Assembly: GCF_030285625.1 (NCBI RefSeq)
Contig: NZ_CP127294.1
Location: forward strand, 2,118,001-2,182,000
From: Amycolatopsis sp. 2-15
GTDB lineage: Bacteria > Actinomycetota > Actinomycetes > Mycobacteriales > Pseudonocardiaceae
Direction: 5' to 3'
Length of the DNA stretch: 64,000 nucleotides
The notes beneath the pieces were generated by a model. It was not told the DNA's origin. It made no database searches and worked only from the letters and a program-made list of their open reading frames with translations. Position 1 is the stretch's first letter. Each line of letters begins with the position of its first letter. Position numbers and translations under genes: made by a program. Positions 1-8,003 of this stretch are shown here, piece by piece.

Positions 1-171
1 ACTCTCGTGCTGGCCGGCGCCGAAGACGTCCTGACGCCCGTGTCGCAGTCGGTGGAAATGGCCTCGCTGCTGCCGAACGCGTCGCTGCGCGTCCTGCCCC
101 GCGGCGGCCACGCCATGCTCCTGGAGTACCCGGACGACACTCTCGCCGCGATCACGGACTACCTGGGCTGA
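1..171 (+). CDS. alpha/beta hydrolase, C-terminal fragment
   Basis: Only the last 56 codons are in the window; the 5' end lies outside. The fragment reads TLVLAGAEDVLTP, then GGHAMLLEYPD, and ends DYLG. This is the usual C-terminal part of an alpha/beta hydrolase, with the acid-bearing loop (G-AED) followed by the catalytic histidine in GGHAML. The substrate cannot be told from this piece. The TGA stop at 169-171 shares its last base with the ATG of the RibB-like gene at 171, so the two genes are probably translationally coupled and may act together. Confidence 0.8.
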   Translation, partial: TLVLAGAEDVLTPVSQSVEMASLLPNASLRVLPRGGHAMLLEYPDDTLAAITDYLG

Positions 172-689
172 TGAGCCTCATTGCCGATCTGGACGTCGGA
201 GCACTCGCGGCCCTGAGCCGCGGCGAACCGGTGCGGCTCGACGACTGCGTGGTCCTCTCGGCCGAGCTGGTGACCACGGCGTCGATGGCCTTCCTCATCC
301 GCTATACCAGCGGTTTCGCCTGTGTCGCCCTCCCGCGCGAGCGGCTGCGTGCCCTGCGCATTCCGCTGCTCCCCGCCGACGACACCGACTGCCCGCCGTT
401 CGCGGTCTCCGTGGACGCCGCCGACGGCACCACCACCGGCATCTCCGCTCACGATCGTGCCCTGACCGCGCGAACCCTCGCGGCCCCGGCCACGACGTGG
501 ACCGACCTCACCCGGCCCGGCCACGTCGTTCCGATCCTGGCCCGTCCCGGCTGCACGGGCGTGGCGGAAGCGGCTGTGGAGCTGTGCCGTCGAGCCGGCC
601 TTGCTGCGGCGGCCGTGCTGGCCGCGGTCGAGAGCGACGAGCCGGCACTCGCCGGCCTGCCGAGGGTCTCGGCAGCGGAGGTGTTCTGA
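171..689 (+). CDS. RibB-like (DHBP synthase fold) protein lacking active-site residues
   Basis: A 172-aa protein that follows 3,4-dihydroxy-2-butanone-4-phosphate synthase (RibB) along most of its length: SAELVT, SGFACVALP, FAVSVDAADGTTTGIS, DRALTARTLA, LTRPGHVVP and an AAVELCRRAG helix. RibB makes the four-carbon unit of riboflavin. Two catalytic elements are missing here. The acidic loop DDEDRENEGD that binds metal and substrate is reduced to LDDCVVL, and the metal-binding histidine of GHTEA is replaced (GVAEA). Normal DHBP synthase activity is therefore unlikely. It overlaps the upstream hydrolase by one base (TGATG), which suggests a partner role. It may be a repurposed paralog; its function is unknown. 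Confidence 0.75.
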   Translation: MSLIADLDVGALAALSRGEPVRLDDCVVLSAELVTTASMAFLIRYTSGFACVALPRERLRALRIPLLPADDTDCPPFAVSVDAADGTTTGISAHDRALTARTLAAPATTWTDLTRPGHVVPILARPGCTGVAEAAVELCRRAGLAAAAVLAAVESDEPALAGLPRVSAAEVF

Positions 690-700
690 CTTCGCGCAGG

Positions 701-1255
701 TCAGGCCGTGAAGTCGACCTCCTCGGTGGACACCGTGCCGGCCTTCCGGCCGGGTGCCGTGTGGTGGTTCCAGTACAGGTTTGTGTGCGCGATGACTTTG
801 TCGGGCGTCGGCGCGCCGTACTCGGAGAGGTCTTCGGTGGTGTGCGCGTCGCCGACCAGGGTGGCGTCGTACCCGCGCGCGATGGCGCCGTGGAGTGTCG
901 AGCGGATGCACTCGTCGGTCTGCGCGCCCGAGACGAACAGGCGCCCGATCCCGCGCTCGGCCAGCACGGACTCGAGGTCGGTCTCCTCGAACGAATCGGC
1001 GTACGCCTTCTGCACCAACGCTTCCGAGTCGTGCCTGACGAGCTCCGGCACGTACCGCCACGTCTCGCTGTCGCGGGGCATCCCGTCGCTGTTGTGCTGC
1101 ACCCACACCACGTCGACGTCGGCGGCGCGCGCCTTGTCCACGAGCGCACCGATGTTCGAGACCACCTTGTCGCGTTCGTGGGCGTGGTCGACCACGCCGT
1201 TCTGCACGTCGATCACGAGCAGGCCGGTCTTCGGGCGGTTGACGAGCGTGGTCAT
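701..1255 (-). CDS. isochorismatase-family cysteine hydrolase
   Basis: A 184-aa cysteine hydrolase of the isochorismatase/nicotinamidase superfamily. The expected triad is visible: Asp16 in LLVIDVQ, Lys83 in VQKAYADSF, and Cys116 in SGAQTDECIRST, with the cis-peptide-type strand before the cysteine. Such enzymes hydrolyse amides or vinyl ethers (isochorismate, nicotinamide, N-carbamoyl compounds); the substrate cannot be assigned here. It is cytoplasmic, with no signal peptide. It is convergent with the RibB-like gene and divergent from the oxidoreductase at 1330, with a 74-bp shared upstream region. Confidence 0.88.
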   Translation of the reverse strand: MTTLVNRPKTGLLVIDVQNGVVDHAHERDKVVSNIGALVDKARAADVDVVWVQHNSDGMPRDSETWRYVPELVRHDSEALVQKAYADSFEETDLESVLAERGIGRLFVSGAQTDECIRSTLHGAIARGYDATLVGDAHTTEDLSEYGAPTPDKVIAHTNLYWNHHTAPGRKAGTVSTEEVDFTA

Positions 1256-1329
1256 GGCGCCTCCTCCGTTCGGTTGGGTCGATGGTATGTCTTCGGTCCG
1301 ACAGTTTCGGGCGAAAACGTGGAGGACGC

Positions 1330-2280
1330 ATGCTGCGCTGGGGAATCATGGGTACGGGCGGCATCGCAGGTGCCTTCGCGGAGGACCTGCAGCTCACTGA
1401 TTCCGGCGTGGTCGCCGCCGTCGGCTCGCGCAGCCGGGAGACCGCCGACGCGTTCGCCGACCGCCTCGGCATCCCGACCCGCCACGGCAGCTACGAGGAC
1501 CTGGCCGCGGACCCGGACGTCGACGTCGTCTACGTCGCCACCCCGCACCCGATGCACCACGACAACGCGATGCTCGCACTGTCCGCCGGCAAGCCGGTGC
1601 TGGTGGAGAAGCCGTTCACGATGAACGCCGACGAGGCCCGTTCGCTGGTCTCCTTCGCCCGTGAACGCGGACTGTTCCTCATGGAAGCGATGTGGACGCG
1701 CTTCCTGCCGCACATCCACCACGTGCGCAGCCTGCTCCCGGAGCTCGGCGACCTCGTCACCGTCTCCGCCGACCACGGCCAGTGGTTCGCCGAGGACGCC
1801 GACTTCCGCCTCTTCGCCCCGGCCCTCGGTGGCGGCGCGCTGCTCGACCTGGGCGTTTACCCGGTTTCGTTCGCGTCGATGATCCTCGGGACGCCCTCGC
1901 GCGTGGCCTCGATCGTCTCGCCGGCCTTCACCGGCGTCGACGCGCAGACGTCCATGCTCTTCGGCTACGACAGCGGCGCCCACGCGGTCCTCAACTGCGC
2001 CCTCCGCGCCGCCTCACCCACCACGGCCTCCATCGTCGGCACCGAAGCCCGCCTGGACATCGAAGGCGCCTTCTACGCCCCGGCCTCCTTCACCATCACC
2101 CCACGCGGCGGCGCCCCCGTCCGCCACACCCACACCGATCCCGGCCGCGGCCTCCGCCACCAGGCCGACGAGGTCGCCCGCCTCCTCGCGGCCGGCGCGC
2201 TGGAAAGCCCGCTGATGCCGCTCGACGAAACCATCTCGATCATGGCGACGATGGACGAGGTGATCGCTCAAGCCGGCTGA
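1330..2280 (+). CDS. Gfo/Idh/MocA-family oxidoreductase
   Basis: A 316-aa NAD(P)-dependent oxidoreductase. The N-terminal Rossmann fold begins at once with MLRWGIMGTGGIAGAF, and the family signature EKPFTMNADEA is present near residue 97. The C-terminal half is the GFO_IDH_MocA alpha/beta substrate domain (GGGALLDLGVYPV). Length fits the trans-dihydrodiol/glucose-fructose oxidoreductase group, acting on a cyclic polyol or sugar; the substrate is unknown. I chose ATG 1330 because GGAGGA lies directly upstream (1321-1326) and the fold starts there; an upstream in-frame start at 1282 has no such support. Confidence 0.88.
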   Translation: MLRWGIMGTGGIAGAFAEDLQLTDSGVVAAVGSRSRETADAFADRLGIPTRHGSYEDLAADPDVDVVYVATPHPMHHDNAMLALSAGKPVLVEKPFTMNADEARSLVSFARERGLFLMEAMWTRFLPHIHHVRSLLPELGDLVTVSADHGQWFAEDADFRLFAPALGGGALLDLGVYPVSFASMILGTPSRVASIVSPAFTGVDAQTSMLFGYDSGAHAVLNCALRAASPTTASIVGTEARLDIEGAFYAPASFTITPRGGAPVRHTHTDPGRGLRHQADEVARLLAAGALESPLMPLDETISIMATMDEVIAQAG

Positions 2281-2587
2281 CGGCCGCCGGTCTCGGGGCT
2301 ATCCGCCGGCCCAGGTGGCGGGTAGCCCGTCCGCGAAGTGCGGTAGCCCGGGTTCGGGGCTCGGGTGGCAGCCGGCGACCACTTGTTGCGATTTCGTCTT
2401 CAGCCGGAACCTGCTGTCGGGTTGAGGCTCGGCCACCGGACCGCATCGGGTGTGGGCGGTCCAGATTGCTGCTGCGGGTGATTGGCTGTCCGCGGTGCAT
2501 CGGTGCGTGTCGGCCGTGCTTGGCCGTCCGAGGTTGTCTCCGGGTTCTGCCTCGAGAATTCGCTTGCCCGCGCGACTGGGCCCCGGA
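2281..2587. other. non-coding stretch, nothing recognised
   Basis: About 300 bases between the oxidoreductase and the small frameshifted gene. Open frames exist on both strands, but they have no start with a ribosome binding site and no protein-like composition. The sequence has fewer G/C third positions than the flanking genes. No hairpin, tRNA or repeat was recognised. Confidence 0.5.
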
Positions 2588-2880
2588 TCAGCGGCAATCC
2601 AGCTCCTCGCGAGCCTGCCGCGCGACGGCCGCCCGGAGTTCCTCCATGCGCGCGTTCTCGGGCAGGAGGTCGCCGTGGTAGTGGGGGAGAGGTCGTTGAA
2701 GCTTCCCGCCGCACCGCGGAACAGCCCGAGCAACGACCTCAGCGCACGTCGCCGTTCGAGCCGGGTCTGTGCCTGCACGAGCCGTTCGTGGTGCGTCCGG
2801 AGGAACGTCGTCGCGCCCGGGTCGTGCGGCCGGAGGACCTCGGCCGGCTCGGCGAGGTCGTTCAGCGGCTGATCGGCCAC
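2588..2880 (-). pseudogene. small conserved-looking gene broken by a 1-base frameshift
   Basis: Reading the minus strand from GTG 2880 (GAGGAG just upstream) gives a hydrophilic helical protein that starts VADQPLNDLAEPAEVLRPHD and continues with HHERLVQAQTRLERRRAL. Coding quality is lost after the run of five C (plus strand GGGGG, 2683-2687). Adding one C there joins it in frame to LSPHYHGDLLPENARMEELR, which ends ARQAREELDCR and a TGA at 2588-2590. The restored product would be 97 aa. I do not recognise the family. Either the gene is inactive or the assembly lacks one base. Confidence 0.5.
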
Positions 2881-3002
2881 GCCACTCCTCGTCGCCGGGC
2901 CTTCGCCGCGAAGACCAGCCAGGATGATCGCAACCGTCCCGTGTCCGGGGTTGAGTAGTGCTACGGATCCGATCACCGCCACCCATCCCCGACCCTGACC
3001 GC

Positions 3003-5672
3003 ATGACCACGGACGCCGCCACGCTGCACCGCCTCGCCGACGCCCTCGACGACCTCGGCCGGCACATCACCGTCGTCGGCACCGAACTCCGCGCCGCCGG
3101 GGCCCCCGGCACGTCGACCACGGACCCGGCCACGCAGGGTGGGCCGGTAAACCCGCTGGTCAAGCCCACTCCCCAGCCGCCAGTGCCGCTGGGCCGGCCA
3201 GTGGCGCCCGCCGAGGCTCCGCAGGCCGAGGCTGTACAGGACTCAAGCCAGCCGCACCCTCCGTCGGCCGCTGTGCAGCCGCAGGCCAGCGTGCAGCCGG
3301 CCGCACCAGCGCACCTCACCGGTGCGAACGAAGGCGACCTACCGGCGCACCTCACCGGCGCCAGCCAGCAGCCAGCTCCGCATCGTGGCCAGCACGACGC
3401 CCCGTCGGCCACCGACCCCGCTTCGCAGCCGACTCAGGCTGCAGCCGCGAGCCCGGCAGGCTCGACGGAATCCCACGCAGGCGCGGACCCGGTGCACCCC
3501 GCGTCGGGCCGGCACCCGCGACAGCCCACCAGCCTGCCTGAGGCAGGTCCGAACCAGACCTCGCCCGTGGCAGGTGGCCAGCCGCAAGCTCAGCCCAGTC
3601 CGCAGCAGCCCGGTGGCCAGCAGCCGCAGGCTCAGCCCGCCTCACCCCAAGCAGCTCCGCAGCCGACCCATCAAGCCGGAGCGCACCAGCCGCCCCAGGC
3701 GGGGCCGCAGCCACTGCGCGCCGAGGGCGGCGCGGGTCAGGCGTTGCCTCAGGTGGGTGGCGAGGAGCCGCAGAGCCAAGCTGGAGTGGACCAGTCGCTG
3801 CAGGCGGGGCCGCAGCCACTGCGCGCCGAGGGCGGCGCGGGTCAGGCGTTGCCTCAGGTGGGTGGCGAGCAGTCGCAGAGCCAAGCTGGAGTGGACCAGC
3901 CGCTGCAGGCGGGGCCGCAGCCACTGCACGCCGAGGGCGGCGCGGGTCAGGCGTTGCCTCAGGTGGGTGGCGAGCAGTCGCAGAGCCAAGCTGGAGTGGA
4001 CCAGCCGCCCCAGGCAGGGCCGCAGCCGACTCACCCCCAGGCCGGCCCGCAGCCGTACTCGCCCCACGGCCCCGCCTACCAGCCCTACCCCGGCCCCTAC
4101 GCCTACCCGATGCCGCCCGCGCCCCAGCCGTACGCACGGCAGCCCTACCCCCAGACCAACCCCTTTCCGCCCTACACCCCGTCGCCCACACTGAGTGAGC
4201 GGCTCGGCAAGGAGGGCGCCGGGTCGCGGTTGCTCGCGTGGGTCGGTGGGGCCGTGACGTTGCTGGGTGTCGTGCTGCTGCTCGTGCTCGCGGTGCAGCG
4301 CGGATGGCTGGGGCCGTTGCCGCGGGTGCTCGTCGGGGCCGTGTTCGGTGCGGCGCTCGTCGGTGCGGGGGCGTGGCTGCATCGCAAGCCGGCCGCGCGC
4401 ACCGGTGCGTTCGCCCTTGCCGCGACAGGGATCGCGACGCTCTACCTCGATGCGATAGCCGCCACCTCCCTGTATGAGTTCCTGCCCATCCTCGCGGGCC
4501 TCGCCGTCGGGCTCGTGACCGCGGTGGGCGGGCTGTTGCTCGCCGTCATGTGGAATTCCCCTCTGCTCGCCAGTTCCGTCGTCGTCGCGTGCGGCGTGTG
4601 CGCACCCGTGATCACCCAGGGCTTCACGCCGGAACTCATGACCTTCTTGCTCATCATCCAGATCGCGACGGTGCCCGTCCAGTTGCGACGGTCGTGGTGG
4701 TCCCTTTCGCTCACTTCGGCGATTCCGCCCTTGACAGCGTCGCTGATCGGCACCGTCTTGCACACGCAGAGCACCGCCGTCGCGATTGTCACCGGTGCCG
4801 TGAGTGTCGCGCTTTCGCTGATCATGTTGCACCGCAAGGAAAACGAACCGACCTTGCTGGCCGTGCTCGCCGTCGCGCCGTTGCCCGTGTTGGCCGCCGC
4901 AGTGGTGCTTCCGAAGACGCAGGCGGCACTTTTGGCGGGCGCGGTGGCGGTTGTCCTTGTCGCGACATGGCCGTTCGTGCGCGGTCAAGCCGGGACTGTC
5001 GCGGGCGTCGCCGGCCTCGTCGCCGCGCTGCAGGCCACCGTCACGGAATTCGACGGGGGCGCGGTTCTGCTCGGCGAAGCGGTGGCGCTCGCGTTCGCCG
5101 CTCGCTACACGAAAAACCGTTTCGCGCTGGGGGGTTCGCTGGCGTTCGCGGTGATCGGTGGGCTTGTGGCGATCGTTGTGGACGTGACACCCGCGCTCCT
5201 CGTCGTCCCGCGCCTGCACCTGACCGCGGACCTGCGCGCCGCACTCGCCGCGGCCGCGCTCATGCTGGGCGCCGCGATCGCGTTGACCTGGGCTGCCGTG
5301 CGCCTCGAAGTTCTCAAGCCCAGCAAGCTTTTGCCGTGGCTTCCCGGCGGCCTCGCGGCCCTCTACGGCGCCGCCGGCCTGGTCCTGTGCGCGGCACTGC
5401 TGGCGGTTCCCGGCCGGTCCGGTTTCCTGCTGGGCCACGCGTTGATCACCGTCTCCTGGACGGTCGCCGCCCTCATCATGCTTCTCCGCGGTATCGCTGT
5501 CGTCGCGCTTCGCGTGGTGGGTCTCGTGCTGGTTGCCGCAGCCGTCGCGAAGCTGGTGCTGTTCGACCTCGCGGCGCTCGACGGTCTCGCCCGAGTGGGT
5601 GCATTTCTCGGCGCCGGTCTCGTTCTTTTGCTTGCAGGGAGCCGATATGCGCGGATGGTCGCCTCGCGCTAG
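3003..5672 (+). CDS. DUF2339 multi-pass membrane protein with repeat-rich Pro/Gln N-terminus
   Basis: An 889-aa protein. Residues 1-35 form a short helix (LHRLADALDDLGRHITVVG). Residues ~40-395 are Pro/Gln/Gly-rich, low complexity, and include three near-identical 35-residue repeats plus a Tyr/Pro-rich stretch (PYPGPYAYPMPP). From about residue 400 (SERLGKEGAGSRLLAWVGG) to the end there are many hydrophobic segments, which is the DUF2339 membrane domain. DUF2339 has no established function. ATG 3003 is preferred over an upstream in-frame GTG at 2958 because MTTDAATL begins the helix. The disordered N-terminal part presumably lies in the cytoplasm; that is inference. Confidence 0.85.
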   Translation: MTTDAATLHRLADALDDLGRHITVVGTELRAAGAPGTSTTDPATQGGPVNPLVKPTPQPPVPLGRPVAPAEAPQAEAVQDSSQPHPPSAAVQPQASVQPAAPAHLTGANEGDLPAHLTGASQQPAPHRGQHDAPSATDPASQPTQAAAASPAGSTESHAGADPVHPASGRHPRQPTSLPEAGPNQTSPVAGGQPQAQPSPQQPGGQQPQAQPASPQAAPQPTHQAGAHQPPQAGPQPLRAEGGAGQALPQVGGEEPQSQAGVDQSLQAGPQPLRAEGGAGQALPQVGGEQSQSQAGVDQPLQAGPQPLHAEGGAGQALPQVGGEQSQSQAGVDQPPQAGPQPTHPQAGPQPYSPHGPAYQPYPGPYAYPMPPAPQPYARQPYPQTNPFPPYTPSPTLSERLGKEGAGSRLLAWVGGAVTLLGVVLLLVLAVQRGWLGPLPRVLVGAVFGAALVGAGAWLHRKPAARTGAFALAATGIATLYLDAIAATSLYEFLPILAGLAVGLVTAVGGLLLAVMWNSPLLASSVVVACGVCAPVITQGFTPELMTFLLIIQIATVPVQLRRSWWSLSLTSAIPPLTASLIGTVLHTQSTAVAIVTGAVSVALSLIMLHRKENEPTLLAVLAVAPLPVLAAAVVLPKTQAALLAGAVAVVLVATWPFVRGQAGTVAGVAGLVAALQATVTEFDGGAVLLGEAVALAFAARYTKNRFALGGSLAFAVIGGLVAIVVDVTPALLVVPRLHLTADLRAALAAAALMLGAAIALTWAAVRLEVLKPSKLLPWLPGGLAALYGAAGLVLCAALLAVPGRSGFLLGHALITVSWTVAALIMLLRGIAVVALRVVGLVLVAAAVAKLVLFDLAALDGLARVGAFLGAGLVLLLAGSRYARMVASR
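3699..4013 (+). repeat. three 105-bp tandem repeats inside the DUF2339 gene
   Basis: Direct repeats start at 3699, 3804 and 3909, with a partial fourth from 4014. Each unit is 105 bp, so the frame is kept (35 residues per unit: QAGPQPLRAEGGAGQALPQ followed by VGGEQSQSQAGVDQPL). The copies differ by only a few bases, which indicates recent expansion. Copy number is likely to vary between strains. Confidence 0.92.
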
Positions 5673-5732
5673 CGGAAACTGTCGGTGGGTTGTGGTTCTC
5701 TTGATCTCACCACTTCCGAGGGGAGACCGAAG

Positions 5733-6134
5733 ATGACGTACACACCCGATCCGAACCTGATCAAGCGCGCCGGCGAGCCCGTGGGCTGGCTGACCACCAT
5801 CACCCCGACGGGGCGTCCCGCCCCACGCCCGGTGTGGTTTGTCCTCGACGAAAACGACATTCTGGTGTTCAGCCAGCCGGACACCGCCAAGCTCCGCCAC
5901 ATCGCCGGCAGCCCGGAGGCAAGCTTCCACCTCAACAGCGACGAAAACGGCGGCAGCATCCTCGTCGTCAACGGCCGCGCCCACGTCGACGAGGGCAAAC
6001 CCTCCGAAGCACCGGGCTACCTCGACAAGTACGAGTCGTCCTACGCCGGCGTCGGATACGCCGACGCGGCCGCGTTCGACGCGTCGTTCTCGGTGCGCGT
6101 CCGCATCGTCCCGGAGCGCTCTTGGGGGTTCTAG
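5733..6134 (+). CDS. PPOX-class F420-dependent oxidoreductase-like protein
   Basis: A 133-aa split-barrel flavin-fold protein: MTYTPDPNLIKRAGEPVGWL, then ITPTGRPAPRPVWFVLDE, LVFSQPDTAKLRHI, ASFHLNSDENGGSILVVNGRA. This is the pyridoxamine-phosphate-oxidase-like family typed as F420-dependent in actinobacteria (TIGR03667-like, as Rv3369). Such proteins bind F420 or flavin and reduce or bind small heteroaromatics. ATG 5733 is the best start (GGGGAGACCGAAG upstream). It is monocistronic and convergent with the SodC-like gene. Confidence 0.85.
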   Translation: MTYTPDPNLIKRAGEPVGWLTTITPTGRPAPRPVWFVLDENDILVFSQPDTAKLRHIAGSPEASFHLNSDENGGSILVVNGRAHVDEGKPSEAPGYLDKYESSYAGVGYADAAAFDASFSVRVRIVPERSWGF

Positions 6135-6135
6135 G

Positions 6136-6705
6136 TCAGAATCCGACGTCCAGGCAGGCCAGCCGGGCGCCCGCGGTTCCGGCGTGACCGGGGTCGGTGT
6201 GCGTGTGGGTTTCGTGGATCACCACGGAGTGTGCGCGTCGTGAGCCGAACGTCCAGTCCACAATGGACTTGGCGTGACCCGTGCCGAAGCGGTCGGTGGT
6301 GAAGTCGAGCCAGATCTCGTTGCGCGGGTTCGCGTAGGCGGGGTCGACCGACGGCTTCACCGGGTCCGGCGTGTGCTGGAAGTGCGGGCCGGCGTCGTCG
6401 CCGGTGGGGCCGCACGCGTTCGCGTGGGCGTGGGCGCCGTACTGGTGGTTCGGCAGCAGGCCGGTGACCACGAGCGCGGTGGTGGTGCCGGTGGCGTGCG
6501 CCGAGGTGCCGAACACGTGGGCCTGCGCGCCGCCCGGGACGAGGTCGGTGCGATAGGTCACGGCGTGGGCGCCCGGGACGTATCCGGTGAAGGTGCCGTG
6601 CGCGGAGGTGAAGTGCACCGGGGTTGCCGCTTCGGCGGTGGCACCGGAGAGGCCGGCCAAGCCGGCGACGAGAGCAGCGGAAAGGAGTGTGGGAGCGATT
6701 CGCAT
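6136..6705 (-). CDS. secreted Cu/Zn superoxide dismutase-like protein
   Basis: A 189-aa exported protein. Residues 1-27 are a signal peptide (MRIAPTLLSAALVAGLAGLSG, cleavage near AEAA). The body follows SodC: GLLPNHQYGAHAHANACGP with the HxH copper ligands, PHFQH as the bridging and zinc-side histidine region, and a late SVVIHETHT histidine. The disulphide cysteines (ANAC and ARLACLDVGF) are present. The usual zinc-loop aspartate context and the GGG-arginine channel are not obvious, so enzymatic activity is not certain; some SodC-like CHRD-type proteins are only structural. ATG 6705 follows GAGAG; the GTG two codons upstream is possible. Confidence 0.75.
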   Translation of the reverse strand: MRIAPTLLSAALVAGLAGLSGATAEAATPVHFTSAHGTFTGYVPGAHAVTYRTDLVPGGAQAHVFGTSAHATGTTTALVVTGLLPNHQYGAHAHANACGPTGDDAGPHFQHTPDPVKPSVDPAYANPRNEIWLDFTTDRFGTGHAKSIVDWTFGSRRAHSVVIHETHTHTDPGHAGTAGARLACLDVGF

Positions 6706-6890
6706 GGTCACTCTCTAGCCAGCGCGCGGACTGCGACGCCATGGGCGCCACCCGAACGTGTGAGCAGTTCCCCCGTCGTGGGCGGCGCCGGGTGAATCCT
6801 CCACGGCCCGGTCGGCCCGGCTCGCGGGGAGGGCGGGGTCTGGTGGTCGGGCTTAGTGTTTCGGCACGAAGCCGACCCTGGAGCCACCCG

Positions 6891-7538
6891 ATGACTGACC
6901 CCGACGAACAGCGCCGAGCCAACCCGTCCTCCGCCGACCCCGCAGGAGCCGTATTCCGCCGCGGGGAACGCCTCGGTTCGACCACCGACGGTGCACCGCC
7001 GGTGGAGGCCGACGAGGTCATCGACGACGTCGACATGGAGCACACCGGGGAGACGCGCAACCAGAAGCTGCAGCGCAACGTCGGTGAGCTGCTTCAGGAG
7101 CTGCGCGTCGCGCAGGCCGGGGTGCAGATCCTGTTCGGGTTCCTGCTGGCGGTCGTGTTCACCGATCGGTTCCAGGCGACCAATGGGCTCGAGAAGGTGC
7201 TGCACCTGGTCGCGGTGCTGCTGGCGGTCGCCGCCACGGCGCTGCTCACCGCGCCCGCGGCGTGGCATCGCCTGCTGTTCCGCACGGGCCGCCGCGACGA
7301 GATCCTGCGCGTTGGCAATCGCGTTGTGCTCGCCGGCTTGGGCTGCCTCGCCGGGGCGGTCACGCTGACGGTCGCCCTCATCGCGAAGGTCGTCTACGGC
7401 ACCGCCGCCCTCATCGCCGCGGGAGGCTTCACGGTCCTGCTGTTCGGCTTGCTGTGGTTCGTCGTCCCCCTCCGCCTCCCCAAGGACGACCCGATCGCCG
7501 CCAACCCGCCCCGGCCCGACCGCGACCGGCAGGGCTGA
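6891..7538 (+). CDS. DUF6328 four-helix membrane protein
   Basis: A 215-aa protein. Residues 1-60 are acidic and hydrophilic. The segment RNQKLQRNVGELLQELRVAQ precedes four hydrophobic helices (VQILFGFLLAVVF, LVAVLLAVAATALLTAP, VVLAGLGCLAGAVTLTVALI, LIAAGGFTVLLFGLLWFVV). This matches the DUF6328 family of actinobacterial membrane proteins, whose function is unknown. The start at 6891 follows GGAG. It is divergent from the SodC-like gene and is followed by the long repeat array. Confidence 0.82.
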   Translation: MTDPDEQRRANPSSADPAGAVFRRGERLGSTTDGAPPVEADEVIDDVDMEHTGETRNQKLQRNVGELLQELRVAQAGVQILFGFLLAVVFTDRFQATNGLEKVLHLVAVLLAVAATALLTAPAAWHRLLFRTGRRDEILRVGNRVVLAGLGCLAGAVTLTVALIAKVVYGTAALIAAGGFTVLLFGLLWFVVPLRLPKDDPIAANPPRPDRDRQG

Positions 7539-7540
7539 CC

Positions 7541-7694
7541 GGCCGACGAACCGCGCCCGCCGGCTGGACGGATCGCTCGCTCGCTGCGGTGGGTCTCCGA
7601 CGTTGGCAGGGCCGGCCGGCCGACGAACCGCGACTGCCGGCTGGACGGATCACTCGCTCGCTGCGGTGGGTCTCCGACGTTGGCGGGTCGGCAC
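7541..7694. repeat. 77-bp tandem duplication
   Basis: The sequence starting GGCCGACGAACCGCG at 7541 recurs from 7618 with a few substitutions, including the shared CTCGCTCGCTGCGGTG and TCTCCGACGTTGG blocks. The period is 77 bp. It begins right after the DUF6328 stop codon. Confidence 0.85.
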
Positions 7695-7721
7695 GGCGAG
7701 ACGTTGTGGCCGCTGGGCTGT

Positions 7722-8003
7722 GCCGCGGGACCGCCGACACGGGCGTGAGCGGGGTGTGGGACTGCTCGCGCGGGTGGGCGCCGCTACGGGACCGCTTGTG
7801 CCGCTTGCGGGCAGCGTGGTCCGACCCCGCGCGGGGTGGGGACCGCTTGTGCCGCCCGCAGGCGGCGTGGTCCCACCGTGCGCGGGCGCTGGGTTGCGCC
7901 GCGGGACCGCCGACCCGGGCGTGAGCGGGGTGCCGGAACTGCTCACGCGGGTGGGCGCCGCTACGGGACCGCTTGTGCCGCCTGCGGGCAGCGTGGTCCC
8001 ACC
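7722..8003. repeat. large duplication with 175-bp period
   Basis: The block GCCGCGGGACCGCCGACAC at 7722, followed by GGGCGTGAGCGGGGTG and then GGTGGGCGCCGCTACGGG, recurs from about 7897 with minor changes, through the shared GCGGGCAGCGTGGTCC. It carries copies of the GGGACCGCTTGTGCCG core, so the 31-bp family was amplified in larger blocks too. Confidence 0.8.

Noticed and set aside
3642..5984. 780-codon open frame on the minus strand across the DUF2339 gene
   Set aside because: It is antisense to a clear membrane-protein gene; its Arg/His/Gly/Glu-rich composition is the usual mirror of GC3-biased coding sequence.
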